Source: Euonymus europaeus (Eukaryota > Streptophyta > Magnoliopsida > Celastrales > Celastraceae). From it: 64,000 nt of DNA. Shown here one piece after another: positions 23,901-38,403 of this stretch. The translations under genes were made by a program, and so were the position numbers. The stretch covers positions 9,436,501-9,500,500 of the forward strand of contig OY756958.1 in the NCBI GenBank assembly GCA_963580455.1, in the 5' to 3' direction. Below the pieces are notes generated by a model. It was given only the letters and a program-made list of their open reading frames with translations. It was not told the origin of the DNA and did no database searches. Position 1 is the first letter of the stretch, and the number at the start of each line of letters is the position of its first letter.

Positions 23901-24803
23901 GTTGGACAACTCACTCTATGGAGGAGCTTTAAACGGTTTTCTCCATTTTTCATAGAAAGTTGGGATTTTGGCATCGAAATAATCTAGGAAGCTTATACTC
24001 GTAAAATTTGACATAGAAGAACAATAAAAAGTGTATACCGAGCAACTTTGATAGTCCGATGTTGCACAACTCACTCTATGGAGGAGCTTTAAACGTTTTT
24101 GTCCATTTGTCATAGAAAGTTGGGGTTTAGCATCGAAATAATCTAAGATGCTTAAAGTCGTAAAATTTGACGTAGAAGAACAATAAAAAGTGTACATCGA
24201 GCAACTTTTATGGTTCACAGTTGTTCAACTCTCTCTATGGAGGAGCTTTAATCGGTTCTGTCCATTTGTCATAGAAAGTAGGGGTTTTGGAATCGAAACA
24301 GTCTAGGAAGCTTATACTCGTAAAATTTCACATAGAAGAACAATAAAAAGTGTATACCGAGCAACTTTGATAGTCCGAAGTTGCACAACTCACTCTATGG
24401 AGGAGCTTTAAACGGTTTTGTCCATTTGTCATAGAAAGTTGGGGTTTGGCATCGAAATAATCTAGGATGCTTATAGTCGTAAAATTTGACATAGAAGAAC
24501 AATAAAAAGTGTACACCGAGCAACTTTTATGGTTCACAGTTGTTCAACTCTCTCTATGAAGGAGCTTTAAACGGTTTTGTCCATTTGTCATAGAAAGTTG
24601 GGGTTTTGGCATCGAAATAATCTAGGAAGCTTATACTCGTAAAATTTGATATAGAATACAAATAAAAAGTGTACACCGGGCAACTTTGATAGTCTGAAGT
24701 TGCACAACTCTCTCTATCGAGGAGGTTTAAACGATTTTGTCCATTTATCATAGAAAGTTGGTGTTTTGGAATCGAAATAATCTACGAAACTTATACTCGT
24801 AAA
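20970..24803. repeat. 1917 bp tandem duplication, two copies (12 monomers minus 3 bp)
   Basis: About 20970-22886 repeats as 22887-24803. The rare ACTGTACACC variant at 20994 recurs at 22911, and matching points at 21436/23353, 21999/23916, 22411/24328 and 22637/24554 are all 1917 bp apart. The junction is visible near 22887: the left side has ATCTACGAAACTTATACTCG, as at 17281, but the right side switches to CATAGAAGAAC with the ACTGTACACC variant. The two copies are almost identical, so the event is recent relative to its neighbours. Confidence 0.93.
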
Positions 24804-26399
24804 ATTTGACATAAAAGAACAATAAAAAGTGTACACCGAGCAACTTTGATAGTCCGAAGTTGCACAACTCTCTCTATGGAAGAGCTTTTAACGTTTTTGT
24901 CCATTTGTCATAGATAGTTTGGGTTTTGGCATCGAAATAATCTAGGAAGCTTATACTCGTAAAATTTGACATTGAAGAACAATAAAAAGTGTACACCGAG
25001 CAACTTTGATAGTCCGAAGTTGCACAACTCTCTCTATGGAGAAGCTTTTAACGTTTTTGTCCATTTGTCATAGAAAGTTGGGGTTTTGGCATCGAAATAA
25101 TCTAGGAAGCTTATACTCGTAAAATTTGACATAGAAGAAGAATAAAAAGTGTACACCGAGCAACTTTGATAGTCCGAACTTGCACAACTCACTCTATGGA
25201 GGAGCTTTAAACGGTTTTGTCCATTTGTCATAGAAAGTTGGGGTTTTGGCATCGAAATAATCTAGGATGCTTATAGTCGTAAAATTTGACAAAGAAGAAC
25301 AATAAAAAGTGTACACCGAGCAACTTTTATGGTTCACAGTTGTTCAACTCTCTCTATGGAAGAGCTTTAAACGGTTCTGTCCATTTGTCATAGAAAGTTG
25401 GGTTTTTGGCATCGAAATAATCTAGGAAGCTTATACTCGTAAAATTTGACATAGAATAACAATAAAAAGTGTACACCGAGCAACTTTGATAGTCTGAAGT
25501 TGCACAACTCACTCTATAGAGGAGCTTTAAACGGTTTTGTCCATTTGTCATAGAAAGTTGGGGTTTTCACACCGAAATAATCTAGGAAGCTTATACTCGT
25601 AAAATTTGACATAGAAGAACAATAAAATGTTTACATCGAGCAACTTTGATAGTCCGAAGTTTCACAACTCTCTCTATGGAGGAGCTTTTGACGTTTTGGT
25701 CCAATTGTTGTAGAAAGTTGGGGTTTTGGCATCGAAATAATCTAGGAAGCTTATCCTCGTAAAATTTGACATACAAGAAGAATAAAAAGTGTACACCGAG
25801 CAACTTTGATAGTCCAATGTTGAACAACTCACTCTATGGAGAAGCTTTAAACGGTTTTGACCATTTATCATAGAAAGTTGAGGTTTTGGCATCGAAATAA
25901 TCTAAGAAGCTTATACTCGTAAAATTTGACATAGAAGAACAATAAAAAGTGTACACCGAGCAACTTTGATAGTCCGAAGTTGCACAACTCTCTCTATGGA
26001 AGAGCTTTTAACATTTTTGTCCATTTGTCATAGAAAGTTTGGATTTTGGCATCGAAATAATCTAGGAAGCTTATACTCGTAAAATTTGACATAGAATAAC
26101 AATAAAAAGTGTACACCGAGCAACTTTGATAGTCCGAAGTTGCACAACTCTCTCTATGGAAGAGCTTTTAACGTTTTTGTCCATTTGTCATAGAAAGTTG
26201 GGGTTTTGGCATCGAAATAATCTAGGATGCTTATAGTCGTAAAATTTGACATTGAAGAACAATAAAAAGTGTACACCGAACAAGTTTTATGGTCCGGAAT
26301 TGCTCAACTCTCACTGTGGAGTAGCTTTTAACGTTTTTGTCCATTTGTCATAGAAAGTTGGTGTTTTGGCATCAAAATAATCTAAGAAGCTTATACTCG

Positions 26400-29300
26400 T
26401 AAAATTTGACATTGAAGAACAATAAAAAGTGTACACCGAACAAGTTTTATGGTCCGGAATTGCTCAACTCTCACTGTGGAGTATCTTTAAACGGTTTTGT
26501 CCATTTCTCATTGATAGATGTGGTTTTGGAATCAAAATAATCCAGCAAGCATATACTCGTAAAATTTGACATAGAAGAACAATAAAAAGTGTAGATCGAG
26601 CAACTTTTATGGTCAAAAGTTGCTCAACTCTCTCTATGGAGTAGCTTTTAAGGGTTTTGTCTATTTGTCATTGATAGTTGGTGTTTTGGCATCAAAATAA
26701 TCTAAGAAGCTTATACTCGTAAAATTTGACATAGAAGAACAATAAAAAGTGTACACCGAGCAACTTTGATAGTCCGATGTTGGACAACTCACTCTATGGA
26801 GGAGCTTTAAATGGTTTTCTCCATTTTTCATAAAAAGTTGGGATTTTGGCATCGAAATAATCTAGGAAGCTTATACTCGTAAAATTTGACATAGAAGAAC
26901 AATAAAAAGTGTATACCGAGCAACTTTGATAGTCCGAAGTTGCACAACTCACTCTATGGAGGAGCTTTAAACGTTTTTGTCCATTTGTCATAGAAAGTTG
27001 GGGTTTAGCATCGAAATAATCTAAGATGCATAAAGTCGTAAAATTTGACATAGAAGAACAATAAAAAGTGTACATCGAGCAACTTTTATGGTTCACAGTT
27101 GTTCAACTCTCTCTATGGAGGAGCTTTAAACGGTTCTGTCCATTTGTCATAGAAAGTAGGGGTTTTGGAATCGAAATAGTCTAGGAAGCTTATACTCGTC
27201 AAATTTCACATAGAAGAACAATAAAAAGTGTATACCGAGCAACTTTGATAGTCCGAAGTTGCACAACTCACTCTATGGAGGAGCTTTAAACGGTTTTGTC
27301 CATTTGTCATAGAAAGTTGGGGTTTGGCATCGAAATAATCTAGGATGCTTATAGTCGTAAAATTTGACATGGAAGAACAATAAAAAGTGTACACCGAGCA
27401 ACTTTTATGGTTCACAGTTGTTCAACTCTCTCTATGAAGGAGCTTTAAACGGTTTTGTCCATTTGTCATAGAAAGTTGGGGTTTTGGCATCGAAATAATC
27501 TAGGAAGCTTATACTCGTAAAATTTGATATAGAATAACAATAAAAAGTGTACACCGGGCAACTTTGATAGTCTGAAGTTGCACAACTCTCTCTATCGAGG
27601 AGGTTTAAACGATTTTGTCCATTTATCATAGAAAGTTGGTGTTTTGGAATCGAAATAATCTACGAAACTTATACTCGTAAAATTTGACATAAAAGAACAA
27701 TAAAAAGTGTACACCGAGCAACTTTGATAGTCCGAAGTTGCACAACTCTCTCTATGGAAGAGCTTTTAACGTTTTTGTCCATTTGTCATAGAAAGTTTGG
27801 GTTTTGTCATCGAAATAATCTAGGAAGCTTATACTCGTAAAATTTGACATAGAAGAACAATAAAAAGTGTACACCGAGCAACTTTGATAGTCCGAAGTTG
27901 CACAACTCTTTCTATGGAAGAGCTTTTAACGTTTTTGTCCATTTGTCATAGAAAGTTTGGGTTTTGGCATCGAAATAATCTAGGAAGCTTATACTCGTAA
28001 AATTTGACATAGAATAACAATAAAAAGTGTACACCGAGCAACTTTGATAGTCTGAAGTTGCACAACTCACTCTATGGAGGAGCTTTAAACGGTTTTGTCC
28101 ATTTGTCATAGAAAGTTGGGGTTTTCACACCGAAATATTCTAGGAAGCTTATACTCGTAAAATTTGACATGGAAGAACAATAAAATGTTTACATCGAGCA
28201 ACTTTGATAGTCCGAAGTTTCACAACTCTCTCTATGGAGGAGCTTTTGACGTTTTTGTCCAATTGTTGTAGAAAGTTGGGGTTTTGGCATCGAAATAATC
28301 TAGGAAGCTTATCCTCGTAAAATTTGACATACAAGAAGAATAAAAAGTGTACACCGAGCAACTTTGATAGTCCAATGTTGAACAACTCACTCTATGGAGG
28401 AGCTTTAAACGGTTTTGACCATTTATCATAGAAAGTTGAGGTTTTGGCATCGAAATAATCTAAGAAGCTTATACTCGTAAAATTTGACATAGAAGAACAA
28501 TAAAAAGTGTACACCGAGCAACTTTGATAGTCCGATGTTGTACAACTCACTCTATGGAGGAACATTAAACGGTTTTGTCCATTTGTCATAGAAAGTTGGG
28601 GTTTTGGCATCAAAATAATCTAGGAAGCTTATACTCGTAAAATTTGACATAGAAGAACAATAAAAAGTGTACACCGAGCAACTTTGATAGTCCGAAGTTG
28701 CACAACTCTCTCTATGGAAGAGCTTTTAACGTTTTTGTCCATTTGTCATAGAAAGTTTGGGTTTTGGCATCGAAATAATCTAGGAAGCTTATACTCGTAA
28801 AATTTGACATTGAAGAACAATAAAAAGTGTACACCGAGCAACTTTGATAGTCCGAAGTTGCACAACTCTCTCTATGGAAGAGCTTTTAACATTTTTGTCC
28901 ATTTGTCATAGAAAGTTTGGATTTTGGCATCGAAATAATCTAGGAAGCTTATACTCGTAAAATTTGACATAGAATAACAATAAAAAGTGTACACCGAGCA
29001 ACTTTGATAGTCCGAAGTTGCACAACTCTCTCTATGGAAGAGCTTTTAACGTTTTTGTCCATTTGTCATAGAAAGTGGGGTTTTGGCATCGAAATAATCT
29101 AGGATGCTTATAGTCGTAAAATTTGACATTGAAGAACAATAAAAAGTGTACACCGAACAAGTTTTATGGTCCGGAATTGCTCAACTCTCACTGTGGAGTA
29201 GCTTTTCACGTTTTTGTCCATTTATCATAGAAAGTTGGTGTTTTGGCATCAAAATAATCTAAGAAGCTTATACTCGTAAAATTTGACATTGAAGAACAAT

Positions 29301-31600
29301 AAAAAGTGTACACCGAACAAGTTTTATGGTCCGGAATTGCTCAACTCTCACTGTGGAGTATCTTTAAACGGTTTTGTCCATTTCTCATTGATAGATGTGG
29401 TTTTGGAATCAAAATAATCCAGCAAGCATATACTCGTAAAATTTGACATAGAAGAACAATAAAAAGTGTAGATCGAGCAACTTTTATGGTCAAAAGTTGC
29501 TCAACTCTCTCTATGGAGTTGCTTTTAAGGGTTTTGTCTATTTGTCATTGATAGTTGGTGTTTTGGCATCAAAATAATCTAAGAAGCTTATACTCGTAAA
29601 ATTTGACATAGAAGAACAATAAAAAGTGTACACCGAGCAACTTTGATAGTCCGATGTTGGACAACTCACTCTATGGAGGAGCTTTAAATGGTTTTCTCCA
29701 TTTTTCATAAAAAGTTGGGATTTTGGCATCGAAATAATCTAGGAAGCTTATACTCGTAAAATTTGACATAGAAGAACAATAAAAAGTGTATACCGAGCAA
29801 CTTTGATAGTCCGAAGTTGCACAACTCACTCTATGGAGGAGCTTTAAACGTTTTTGTCCATTTGTCATAGAAAGTTGGGGTTTAGCATCGAAATAATCTA
29901 AGATGCATAAAGTCGTAAAATTTGACATAGAAGAACAATAAAAAGTGTACATCGAGCAACTTTTATGGTTCACAGTTGTTCAACTCTCTCTATGGAGGAG
30001 CTTTAAACGGTTCTGTCCATTTGTCATAGAAAGTAGGGGTTTTGGAATCGAAATAGTCTAGGAAGCTTATACTCGTAAAATTTCACATAGAAGAACAATA
30101 AAAAGTGTATACCGAGAAACTTTGATAGTCCGAAGTTGCACAACTCACTCTATAGAGGAGCTTTAAACGGTTTTGTCCATTTGTCATAGAAAGTTGGGGT
30201 TTGGCATCGAAATAATCTAGGATGCTTATAGTCGTAAAATTTGACATGGAAGAACAATAAAAAGTGTACACCGAGCAACTTTTATGGTTCACAGTTGTTC
30301 AACTCTCTCTATGAAGGAGCTTTAAACGGTTTTGTCCATTTGTCATAGAAAGTTGGGGTTTTGGCATCGAAATAATCTAGGAAGCTTATACTCGTAAAAT
30401 TTGATATAGAATAACAATAAAAAGTGTACACCGGGCAACTTTGATAGTCTGAAGTTGCACAACTCTCTCTATCGAGGAGGTTTAAACGATTTTGTCCATT
30501 TATCATAGAAAGTTGGTGTTTTGGAATCGAAATAATCTACGAAACTTATACTCGTAAAATTTGACATAAAAGAACAATAAAAAGTGTACACCGAGCAACT
30601 TTGAAAGTCCGAAGTTGCACAACTCTCTCTATGGAAGAGCTTTTAACGTTTTTGTCCATTTGTCATAGAAAGTTTGGGTTTTGTCATCGAAATAATCTAG
30701 GAAGCTTATACTCGTAAAATTTGACATAGAAGAACAATAAAAAGTGTACACCGAGCAACTTTGATAGTCCGAAGTTGCACAACTCTTTCTATGGAAGAGC
30801 TTTTAACGTTTTTGTCCATTTGTCATAGAAAGTTTGGGTTTTGGCATCGAAATAATCTAGGAAGCTTATACTCGTAAAATTTGACATAGAATAACAATAA
30901 AAAGTGTACACCGAGCAACTTTGATAGTCTGAAGTTGCACAACTCACTCTATAGAGGAGCTTTAAACGGTTTTGTCCATTTGTCATAGAAAGTTGGGGTT
31001 TTCACACCGAAATATTCTAGGAAGCTTATACTCGTAAAATTTGACATAGAAGAACAATAAAATGTTTACATCGAGCAACTTTGATAGTCCGAAGTTTCAC
31101 AACTCTCTCTATGGAGGAGCTTTTGACGTTTTTGTCCAATTGTTGTAGAAAGTTGGGGTTTTGGCATCGAAATAATCTAGGAAGCTTATCCTCGTAAAAT
31201 TTGACATACAAGAAGAATAAAAAGTGTACACCGAGCAACTTTGATAGTCCAATGTTGAACAACTCACTCTATGGAGGAGCTTTAAACGGTTTTGACCATT
31301 TATCATAGAAAGTTGAGGTTTTGGCATCGAAATAATCTAAGAAGCTTATACTCGTAAAATTTGACATAGAAGAACAATAAAAAGTGTACACCGAGCAACT
31401 TTGATAGTCCGATGTTGTACAACTCACTCTATGGAGGAACATTAAACGGTTTTGTCCATTTGTCATAGAAAGTTGTGGTTTTGGCATCAAAATAATCTAG
31501 GAAGCTTATACTCGTAAAATTTGACATAGAAGAACAATAAAAAGTGTACACCGAGCAACTTTGATAGTCCGAAGTTGCACAACTCTCTCTATGGAAGAGC
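26400..31600. repeat. 2877 bp higher-order unit, two copies (18 monomers minus 3 bp)
   Basis: Copies are 26400-29276 and 29277-about 31600. Matching points at 26661/29538, 26794/29671, 27206/30083, 27432/30309, 28149/31026 and 28392/31269 are all 2877 bp apart. The second copy departs from the first near 31.6 kb, where monomers present at 28.7-29.0 kb are skipped. Part of the unit (26.73-27.6 kb) also matches 23.86-24.75 kb at 2878 bp, so the unit was derived from the preceding block. Confidence 0.9.
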
Positions 31601-33285
31601 TTTTAACGTTTTTGTACATTTGTCATAGAAAGTTGGGGTTTTGGCATCGAAATAATCTAGGATGCTTATAGTCGTAAAATTTGACATTGAAGAACAATAA
31701 AAAGTGTACACCGAACAAGTTTTATGGTCCGGAATTGCTCAACTCTCACTGTGGAGTATCTTTAAACGGTTTTGTCCATTTCTCATTGATAGATGTGGTT
31801 TTGGAATCAAAATAATCCAGCAAGCATATACTCGTAAAATTTGACATAGAAGAACAATAAAAAGTGTAGATCGAGCAACTTTTATGGTCAAAAGTTGCTC
31901 AACTCTCTCTATGGAGTAGCTTTTAAGGGTTTTGTCTATTTGTCATTGATAGTTGGTGTTTTGGCATCAAAATAATCTAAGAAGCTTATACTCGTAAAAT
32001 TTGACATAGAAGAACAATAAAAAGTGTACACCGAGCAACTTTGATAGTCCGAAGTTGCACAACTCTCTCTATGGAAGAGCTTTTCACGTTTTTGTCCATT
32101 TGTCATAGAAAGTTTGGGTTTTGGCATCGAAATAATCTAGGAAGCTTATACTCGTAAAATTTGACATAGAAGAACAATAAAAAGTGTACACCGAGCAACT
32201 TTGATAGTCCGAAGTTGCACAACTCTCTCTATGGAAGAGCTTTTAACATTTTTGTCCATTTGTCATAGAAAGTTTGGATTTTGGCATCGAAATAATCTAG
32301 GAAGCTTATACTCGTAAAATTTGACATAGAATAACAATAAAAAGTGTACACCGAGCAACTTTGATAGTCTGAAGTTGCACAACTCACTCTATAGAGGAGC
32401 TTTAAACGGTTTTGTCCATTTGTCATAGAAAGTTGGGGTTTTCACACCGAAATAATCTAGGAAGCTTATACTCGTAAAATTTGACATAGAAGAACAATAA
32501 AATGTTTACATCGAGCAACTTTGATAGTCCGAAGTTTCACAACTCTCTCTATGGAGGAGCTTTTGACGTTTTTGTCCAATTGTTTTAGAAAGTTGGGGTT
32601 TTGGCATCGAAATAATCTAGGAAGCTTATCCTCGTAAAATTTGACATACAAGAAGAATAAAAAGTGTACACCGAGCAACTTTGATAGTCCAATGTTGAAC
32701 AACTCACTCTATGGAGGAGCTTTAAACGGTTTTGACCATTTATCATAGAAAGTTGAGGTTTTGGCATCGAAATAATCTAAGAAGCTTATACTCGTAAAAT
32801 TTGACATAGAAGAACAATAAAAAGTGCACACCGAGCAACTTTGATAGTCCGATGTTGTACAACTCACTCTATGGAGGAACATTAAACGGTTTTGTCCATT
32901 TGTCATAGAAAGTTGTGGTTTTGGCATCAAAATAATCTAGGAAGCTTATACTCGTAAAATTTGACATAGAAGAACAATAAAAAGTGTACACCGAGCAACT
33001 TTGATAGTCCGAAGTTGCACAACTCTCTCTATGGAAGAGCTTTTAACGTTTTTGTCCATTTGTCATAGAAAGTTGGGGTTTTGGCATCGAAATAATCTAG
33101 GATGCTTATAGTCGTAAAATTTGACATTGAAGAATAATAAAAAGTGTACACCGAACAAGTTTTATGGTCCAGAATTGCTCAACTCTCACTGTGGAGTATC
33201 TTTAAACGGTTTTGTCCATTTCTCATTGATAGATGTGGTTTTGGAATCAAAATAATCCAGCAAGCATATACTCGTAAAATTTGAC
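29280..33285. repeat. Approximately 4 kb segment repeated 5118 bp downstream (copy A)
   Basis: Points at 29538, 30083, 30789, 31026, 31269, 31936, 32229 and 32709 recur at 34656, 35201, 35907, 36144, 36387, 37054, 37347 and 37827. All are 5118 bp apart, or 32 monomers minus 2 bp. This segment overlaps the second 2877 bp unit and the 1440 bp unit, so those structures were in place before this copying event. Confidence 0.9.
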
Positions 33286-34390
33286 AAAGAAGAACAATAA
33301 AAAGTGTACACCGAGCAACTTTTATGGTTCACAGTTGTTCAACTCTCTCTATGGAGGAGCTTTAAACGGTTCTGTCCATTTGTCATAGAAAGTTGGGTTT
33401 TCGGCATCGAAATAATCTAGGAAGCTTATACTCGTAAAATTTGACATAGAATAACAATAAAAAGTGTACACCGAGCAACTTTGATAGTCTGAAGTTGCAC
33501 AACTCACTCTATAGAGGAGCTTTAAACGGTTTTGTCAATTTGTCATAGAAAGTTGGGGTTTTCACACCGAAATAATCTAGGAAGCTTATACTCGTAAAAT
33601 TTGACATAGAAGAACAATAAAATGTTTACATCGAGCAACTTTGATAGTCCGAAGTTTCACAACTCTCTCTATGGAGGAGCTTTTGACGTTTTGGTCCAAT
33701 TGTTGTAGAAAGTTGGGGTTTTGGCATCGAAATAATCTAGGAAGCTTATCCTCATAAAATTTGACATACAAGAAGAATAAAAAGTGTACACCGAGCAACT
33801 TTGATAGTTCAATGTTGAACAACTCACTCTATGGAGGAGCTTTAAACGGTTTTGACCATTTATCATAGAAAGTTGAGGTTTTGGCATCGAAATAATCTAA
33901 GAAGCTTATACTCGTAAAATTTGACATAGAAGAACAATAAAAAGTGTACACCGAGCAACTTTGATAATCCGATGTTGTACAACTCACTCTACGGAGGAAC
34001 ATTAAACGGTTTTGTCCATTTGTCATAGAAAGTTGGGGTTTTGGCATCAAAATAATCTAGGAAGCTTATACTCGTAAAATTTGACATAGAAGAACAATAA
34101 AAAGTGTACACCGAGCAACTTTGATAGTCCGAAGTTGCACAACTCTCTCTATGGAAGAGCTTTTAACGTTTTTGTCCATTTGTCATAGAAAGTTGGGGTT
34201 TTGGCATCGAAATAATCTAGGATGCTTATAGTCGAAAAATTTGACATTGAAGAACAATAAAAAGTGTACACCGAACAGGTTTTATGGTCCGGAATTGCTC
34301 AACTCTCACTGTGGAGTATCTTTTAACGTTTTTGTCTATTTGTCATAGAAAGTTGGTGTTTTGGCATCAAAATAATCTAAGAAGCTTATA
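31020..34390. repeat. Progressively shortened units of 1440 and 1120 bp
   Basis: A monomer marked by ACACCGAAAT, AATAAAATGTTTACATCG and GAAGTTTCAC occurs near 31026, 32466 and 33586. The spacings are exactly 9 and 7 monomers. Intervening monomers keep their order but two are missing in the later unit. The third unit also lacks the GTGTAGATCG member of the divergent pair at 33.3 kb, where GTGTACACCGAGC follows directly. Confidence 0.85.
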
Positions 34391-34397
34391 CTCGTAA

Positions 34398-37300
34398 AAT
34401 TTGACATTGAAGAACAATAAAAAGTGTACACCGAACAAGTTTTATGGTCCGGAATTGCTCAACTCTCGATGTGGAGTATCTTTAAACGGTTTTGTCCATT
34501 TCTCATTGATAGATGTGGTTTTGGAATCAAAATAATCCAGCAAGAATATACTCGTAAAATTTGACATAGAAGAACAATAAAAAGTGTAGATCGAGCAACT
34601 TTTATGGTCAAAAGTTGCTCAACTCTCTCTATGGAGTAGCTTTTAAGGGTTTTGTCTATTTGTCATTGATAGTTGGTGTTTTGGCATCAAAATAATCTAA
34701 GAAGCTTATACTCGTAAAATTTGACATAGAAGAACAATAAAAAGTGTACACCGAGCAACTTTGATAGTCCGATGTTGGACAACTCACTCTATGGAGGAGC
34801 TTTAAACGGTTTTCTCCATTTTTCATAAAAAGTTGGGATTTTGGCATCGAAATAATCTAGGAAGCTTATACTCGTAAAATTTGACATAGAAGAACAATAA
34901 AAAGTGTATACCGAGCAACTTTGATAGTCCGAAGTTGCACAACTCACTCTATGGAGGAGCTTTAAACGTTTTTGTCCATTTGTCATAGAAAGTTGGGGTT
35001 TAGCATCGAAATAATCTAAGATGCTTAAAGTCGTAAAATTTTACATAGAAGAACAATAAAAAGTGTACATCGAGCAACTTTTATGGTTCACAGTTGTTCA
35101 ACTCTCTCTATGGAGGAGCATTAAACGGTTTTGTCCATTTGTCATAGAAAGTAGGGGTTTTGGAATCGAAATAGTCTAGGAAGCTTATACTCGTAAAATT
35201 TCACATAGAAGAACAATAAAAAGTGTATACCGAGCAACTTTGATAGTCCGAAGTTGCACAACTCACTCTATGGAGGAGCTTTAAACGGTTTTGTCCATTT
35301 GTCATAGAAAGTTGGGATTTGGCATCGAAATAATCTAGGATGCTTATAGTCGTAAAATTTGACATAGAAGAACAATAAAAAGTGTACACCGAGCAACTTT
35401 TATGGTTCACAGTTGTTCAACTCTCTCTATGAGGGAGCTTTAAACGGTTTTGTCCAATTGTCATAGAAAGTTGGGGTTTTGGCATCGAAATAATCTAGGA
35501 AGCTTATACTCGTAAAATTTGATATAGAATAACAATAAAAAGTGTACACCGGGCAACTTTGATAGTCTGAAGTTGCACAACTCTCTCTATCGAGGAGGTT
35601 TAAACGATTTTTTCCATTTATAATAGAAAGTTGGTGTTTTGGAATCAAAATAATCTACGAAACTTATACTCGTAAATTTTGACATAAAAGAACAATAAAA
35701 AGTGTACACCGAGCAACTTTGATAGTCCGAAGTTGCACAACTCTCTCTATGGAAGAGCTTTTAACGTTTTTGTCCATTTGTCATAGAAAGTTTGGGTTTT
35801 GGCATCGAAATAATCTAGGAAGCTTATACTCGTAAAATTTGACATAGAAGAACAATAAAAAGTGTACACCGAGCAACTTTGATAGTCCGAAGTTGCACAA
35901 CTCTTTCTATGGAAGAGCTTTTAACGTTTTTGTCCATTTGTCATAGAAAGTTTGGGTTTTGGCATCGAAATAATCTAGGAAGCTTATACTCGTAAAATTT
36001 GACATAGAATAACAATAAAAAGTGTACACCGAGCAACTTTGATAGTCTGACGTTGCACAACTCACTCTATAGAGGAGCTTTAAACGGTTTTGTCCATTTG
36101 TCATAGAAAGTTGGGGTTTTCACACCGAAATAATCTAGGAAGCTTATACTCGTAAAATTTGACATAGAAGAACAATAAAATGTTTACATCGAGCAACTTT
36201 GATAGTCCGAAGTTTCACAACTCTCTCTATGGAGGAGCTTTTGATGTTTTTGTCCAATTGTTGTAGAAAGTTGGGGTTTTGGCATCGAAATAATATAGGA
36301 AGCTTATCCTCGTAAAATTTGACATACAAGAAGAATAAAAAGTGTACACCGGGCAACTTTGATAGTCCAATGTTGAACAACTCACTCTATGGAGGAGCTT
36401 TAAACGGTTTTGACCATTTATCATAGAAAGGTGAGGTTTTGGCATCGAAATAATCTAAGAAGCTTATACTCGTAAAATTTGACATAGAAGAACAATAAAA
36501 AGTGTACACCGAGCAACTTTGATAGTCCGGTGTTGTACAACTCACTCTATGGAGGAACATTAAACGGTTTTGTCCATTTGTCATAGAAAGTTGGGGTTTT
36601 GGCATCAAAATAATCTAGGAAGCTTATACTCGTAAAATTTGACGTAGAAGAACAATAAAAAGTGTACACCGAGCAACTTTGATAGTCCGAAGTTGCACAA
36701 CTCTCTCTATGGAAGAGCTTTTAACGTTTTTGTCCATTTGTCATAGAAAGTTGGGGTTTTGGCATCGAAATAATCTAGGATGCTTATAGTCGTAAAATTT
36801 GACATTGAAGAACAATAAAAAGTGTACACCGAACAAGTTTTATGGTACGGAATTGCTCAACTCTCACTGTGGAGTATCTTTAAATGGTTTTGTCCATTTC
36901 TCATTGATAGATGTGGTTTTGGAATCAAAATAATCCAGCAAGCATATACTCGTAAAATTTGACATAGAAGAACAATAAAAAGTGTAGATCGAGCAACTTT
37001 TATGGTCAAAAGTTGCTCAACTCTCTCTATGGAGTAGCTTTTAAGGGTTTTGTCTATTTGTCATTGATAGTTGGTGTTTTGGCATCAAAATAATCTAAGA
37101 AGCTTATACTCGTAAAATTTGAAATAGAAGAACAATAAAAAGTGTACACCGAGCAACTTTGATAGTCCGAAGTTGCACAACTCTCTCTATGGAAGAGCTT
37201 TTCACGTTTTTGTCCATTTGTCATAGAAAGTTTGGGTTTTGGCATCGAAATAATCTAGGAAGCTTATACTCGTAAAATGTGACATAGAAGAACAACAAAA

Positions 37301-38403
37301 AGTGTACACCGAGCAACTTTGATAGTCCGAAGTTGCACAACTCTCTCTATGGAAGAGCTTTTAACGTTTTTGTCCATTTGTCATAGAAAGTTTGGGTTTT
37401 GGCATCGAAATAATCTAGGAAGCTTATACTCGTAAAATTTGACATAGAATAACAATAAAAAGTGTACACCGAGCAACTTTGATAGTCTGAAGTTGCACAA
37501 CTCACTCTATAGAGGAGCTTTAAACGGTTTTGTCCATTTGTCATAGAAAGTTGGGGTTTTCACACCGAAATAATCTAGGAAGCTTCTACTCGTAAAATTT
37601 GACATAGAAGAACAATAAAATGTTTACATCGAGCAACTTTGATAGTCCGAAGTTTCACAACTCTCTCTATGGAGGAGCTTTTGACGTTTTTGTCCAATTG
37701 TTGTAGAAAGTTGGTGTTTTGGCATCGAAATAATCTAGGAAGCTTATCCTCGTAAAATTTGACATACAAGAAGAATAAAAAGTGTACACCGAGCAACTTT
37801 GATAGTCCAATGTTGAACAACTCACTCTATGGAGGAGCTTTAAACAGTTTTGACCATTTATCATAGAAAGTTGAGGTTTTGGCATCGAAATAATCTAAGA
37901 AGCTTATACTCGTAAAATTTGACATAGGAGAACAATAAAAAGTGTACACCGAGCAACTTTGATAGTCCGATGTTGTACAACTCACTCTATGGAGGAACAT
38001 TAAACGGTTTTGTCCATTTGTCATAGAAAGTTGTGGTTTTGGCATCAAAATAATCTAGGAAGCTTATACTCGTAAAATTTGACATAGAAGAATAATAAAA
38101 AGTGTACACCGAGCAACTTTGATAGTCCGAAGTTGCACAACTCTCTCTATGGAAGAGCTTTTAACGTTTTTGTCCATTTGTCATAGAAAGTTGGGGTTTT
38201 GGCATCGAAATAATCTAGGATGCTTATAGTCGTAAAATTTGACATTGAAGAATAATAAAAAGTGTACACCGAACAAGTTTTATGGTCCGGAATTGCCAAC
38301 TCTCACTGTGGAGTATCTTTAAACGGTTTTGTCCATTTCTCATTGATAGATGTGGTTTTGGAATCAAAATAATCCAGCAAGCATATACTCGTAAAATTTG
38401 ACA
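34398..38403. repeat. Approximately 4 kb segment, copy B of the 5118 bp spaced repeat
   Basis: It repeats 29280-33285 with scattered substitutions. The match ends near 38.40 kb, where this copy has GTGTAGATCG and the earlier one (33.28 kb) has a GACAAAGAAG monomer. The 1.1 kb between the two segments holds the third shortened unit. Confidence 0.88.

Larger units (their letters stand above)
18901..26399. repeat. 5582 bp block, copy 2, enlarged to 7499 bp
   Basis: It begins with the same divergent monomer (CATTGAAGAACAATAAAAAG and CCGAACAAGTTTT) as copy one at 13319 and ends where the same sequence starts again at 26399. The extra 1917 bp is an internal tandem duplication, annotated separately. 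Markers at 17535, 17855 and 18092 map to 25034, 25354 and 25591, all 7499 bp apart. Confidence 0.92.
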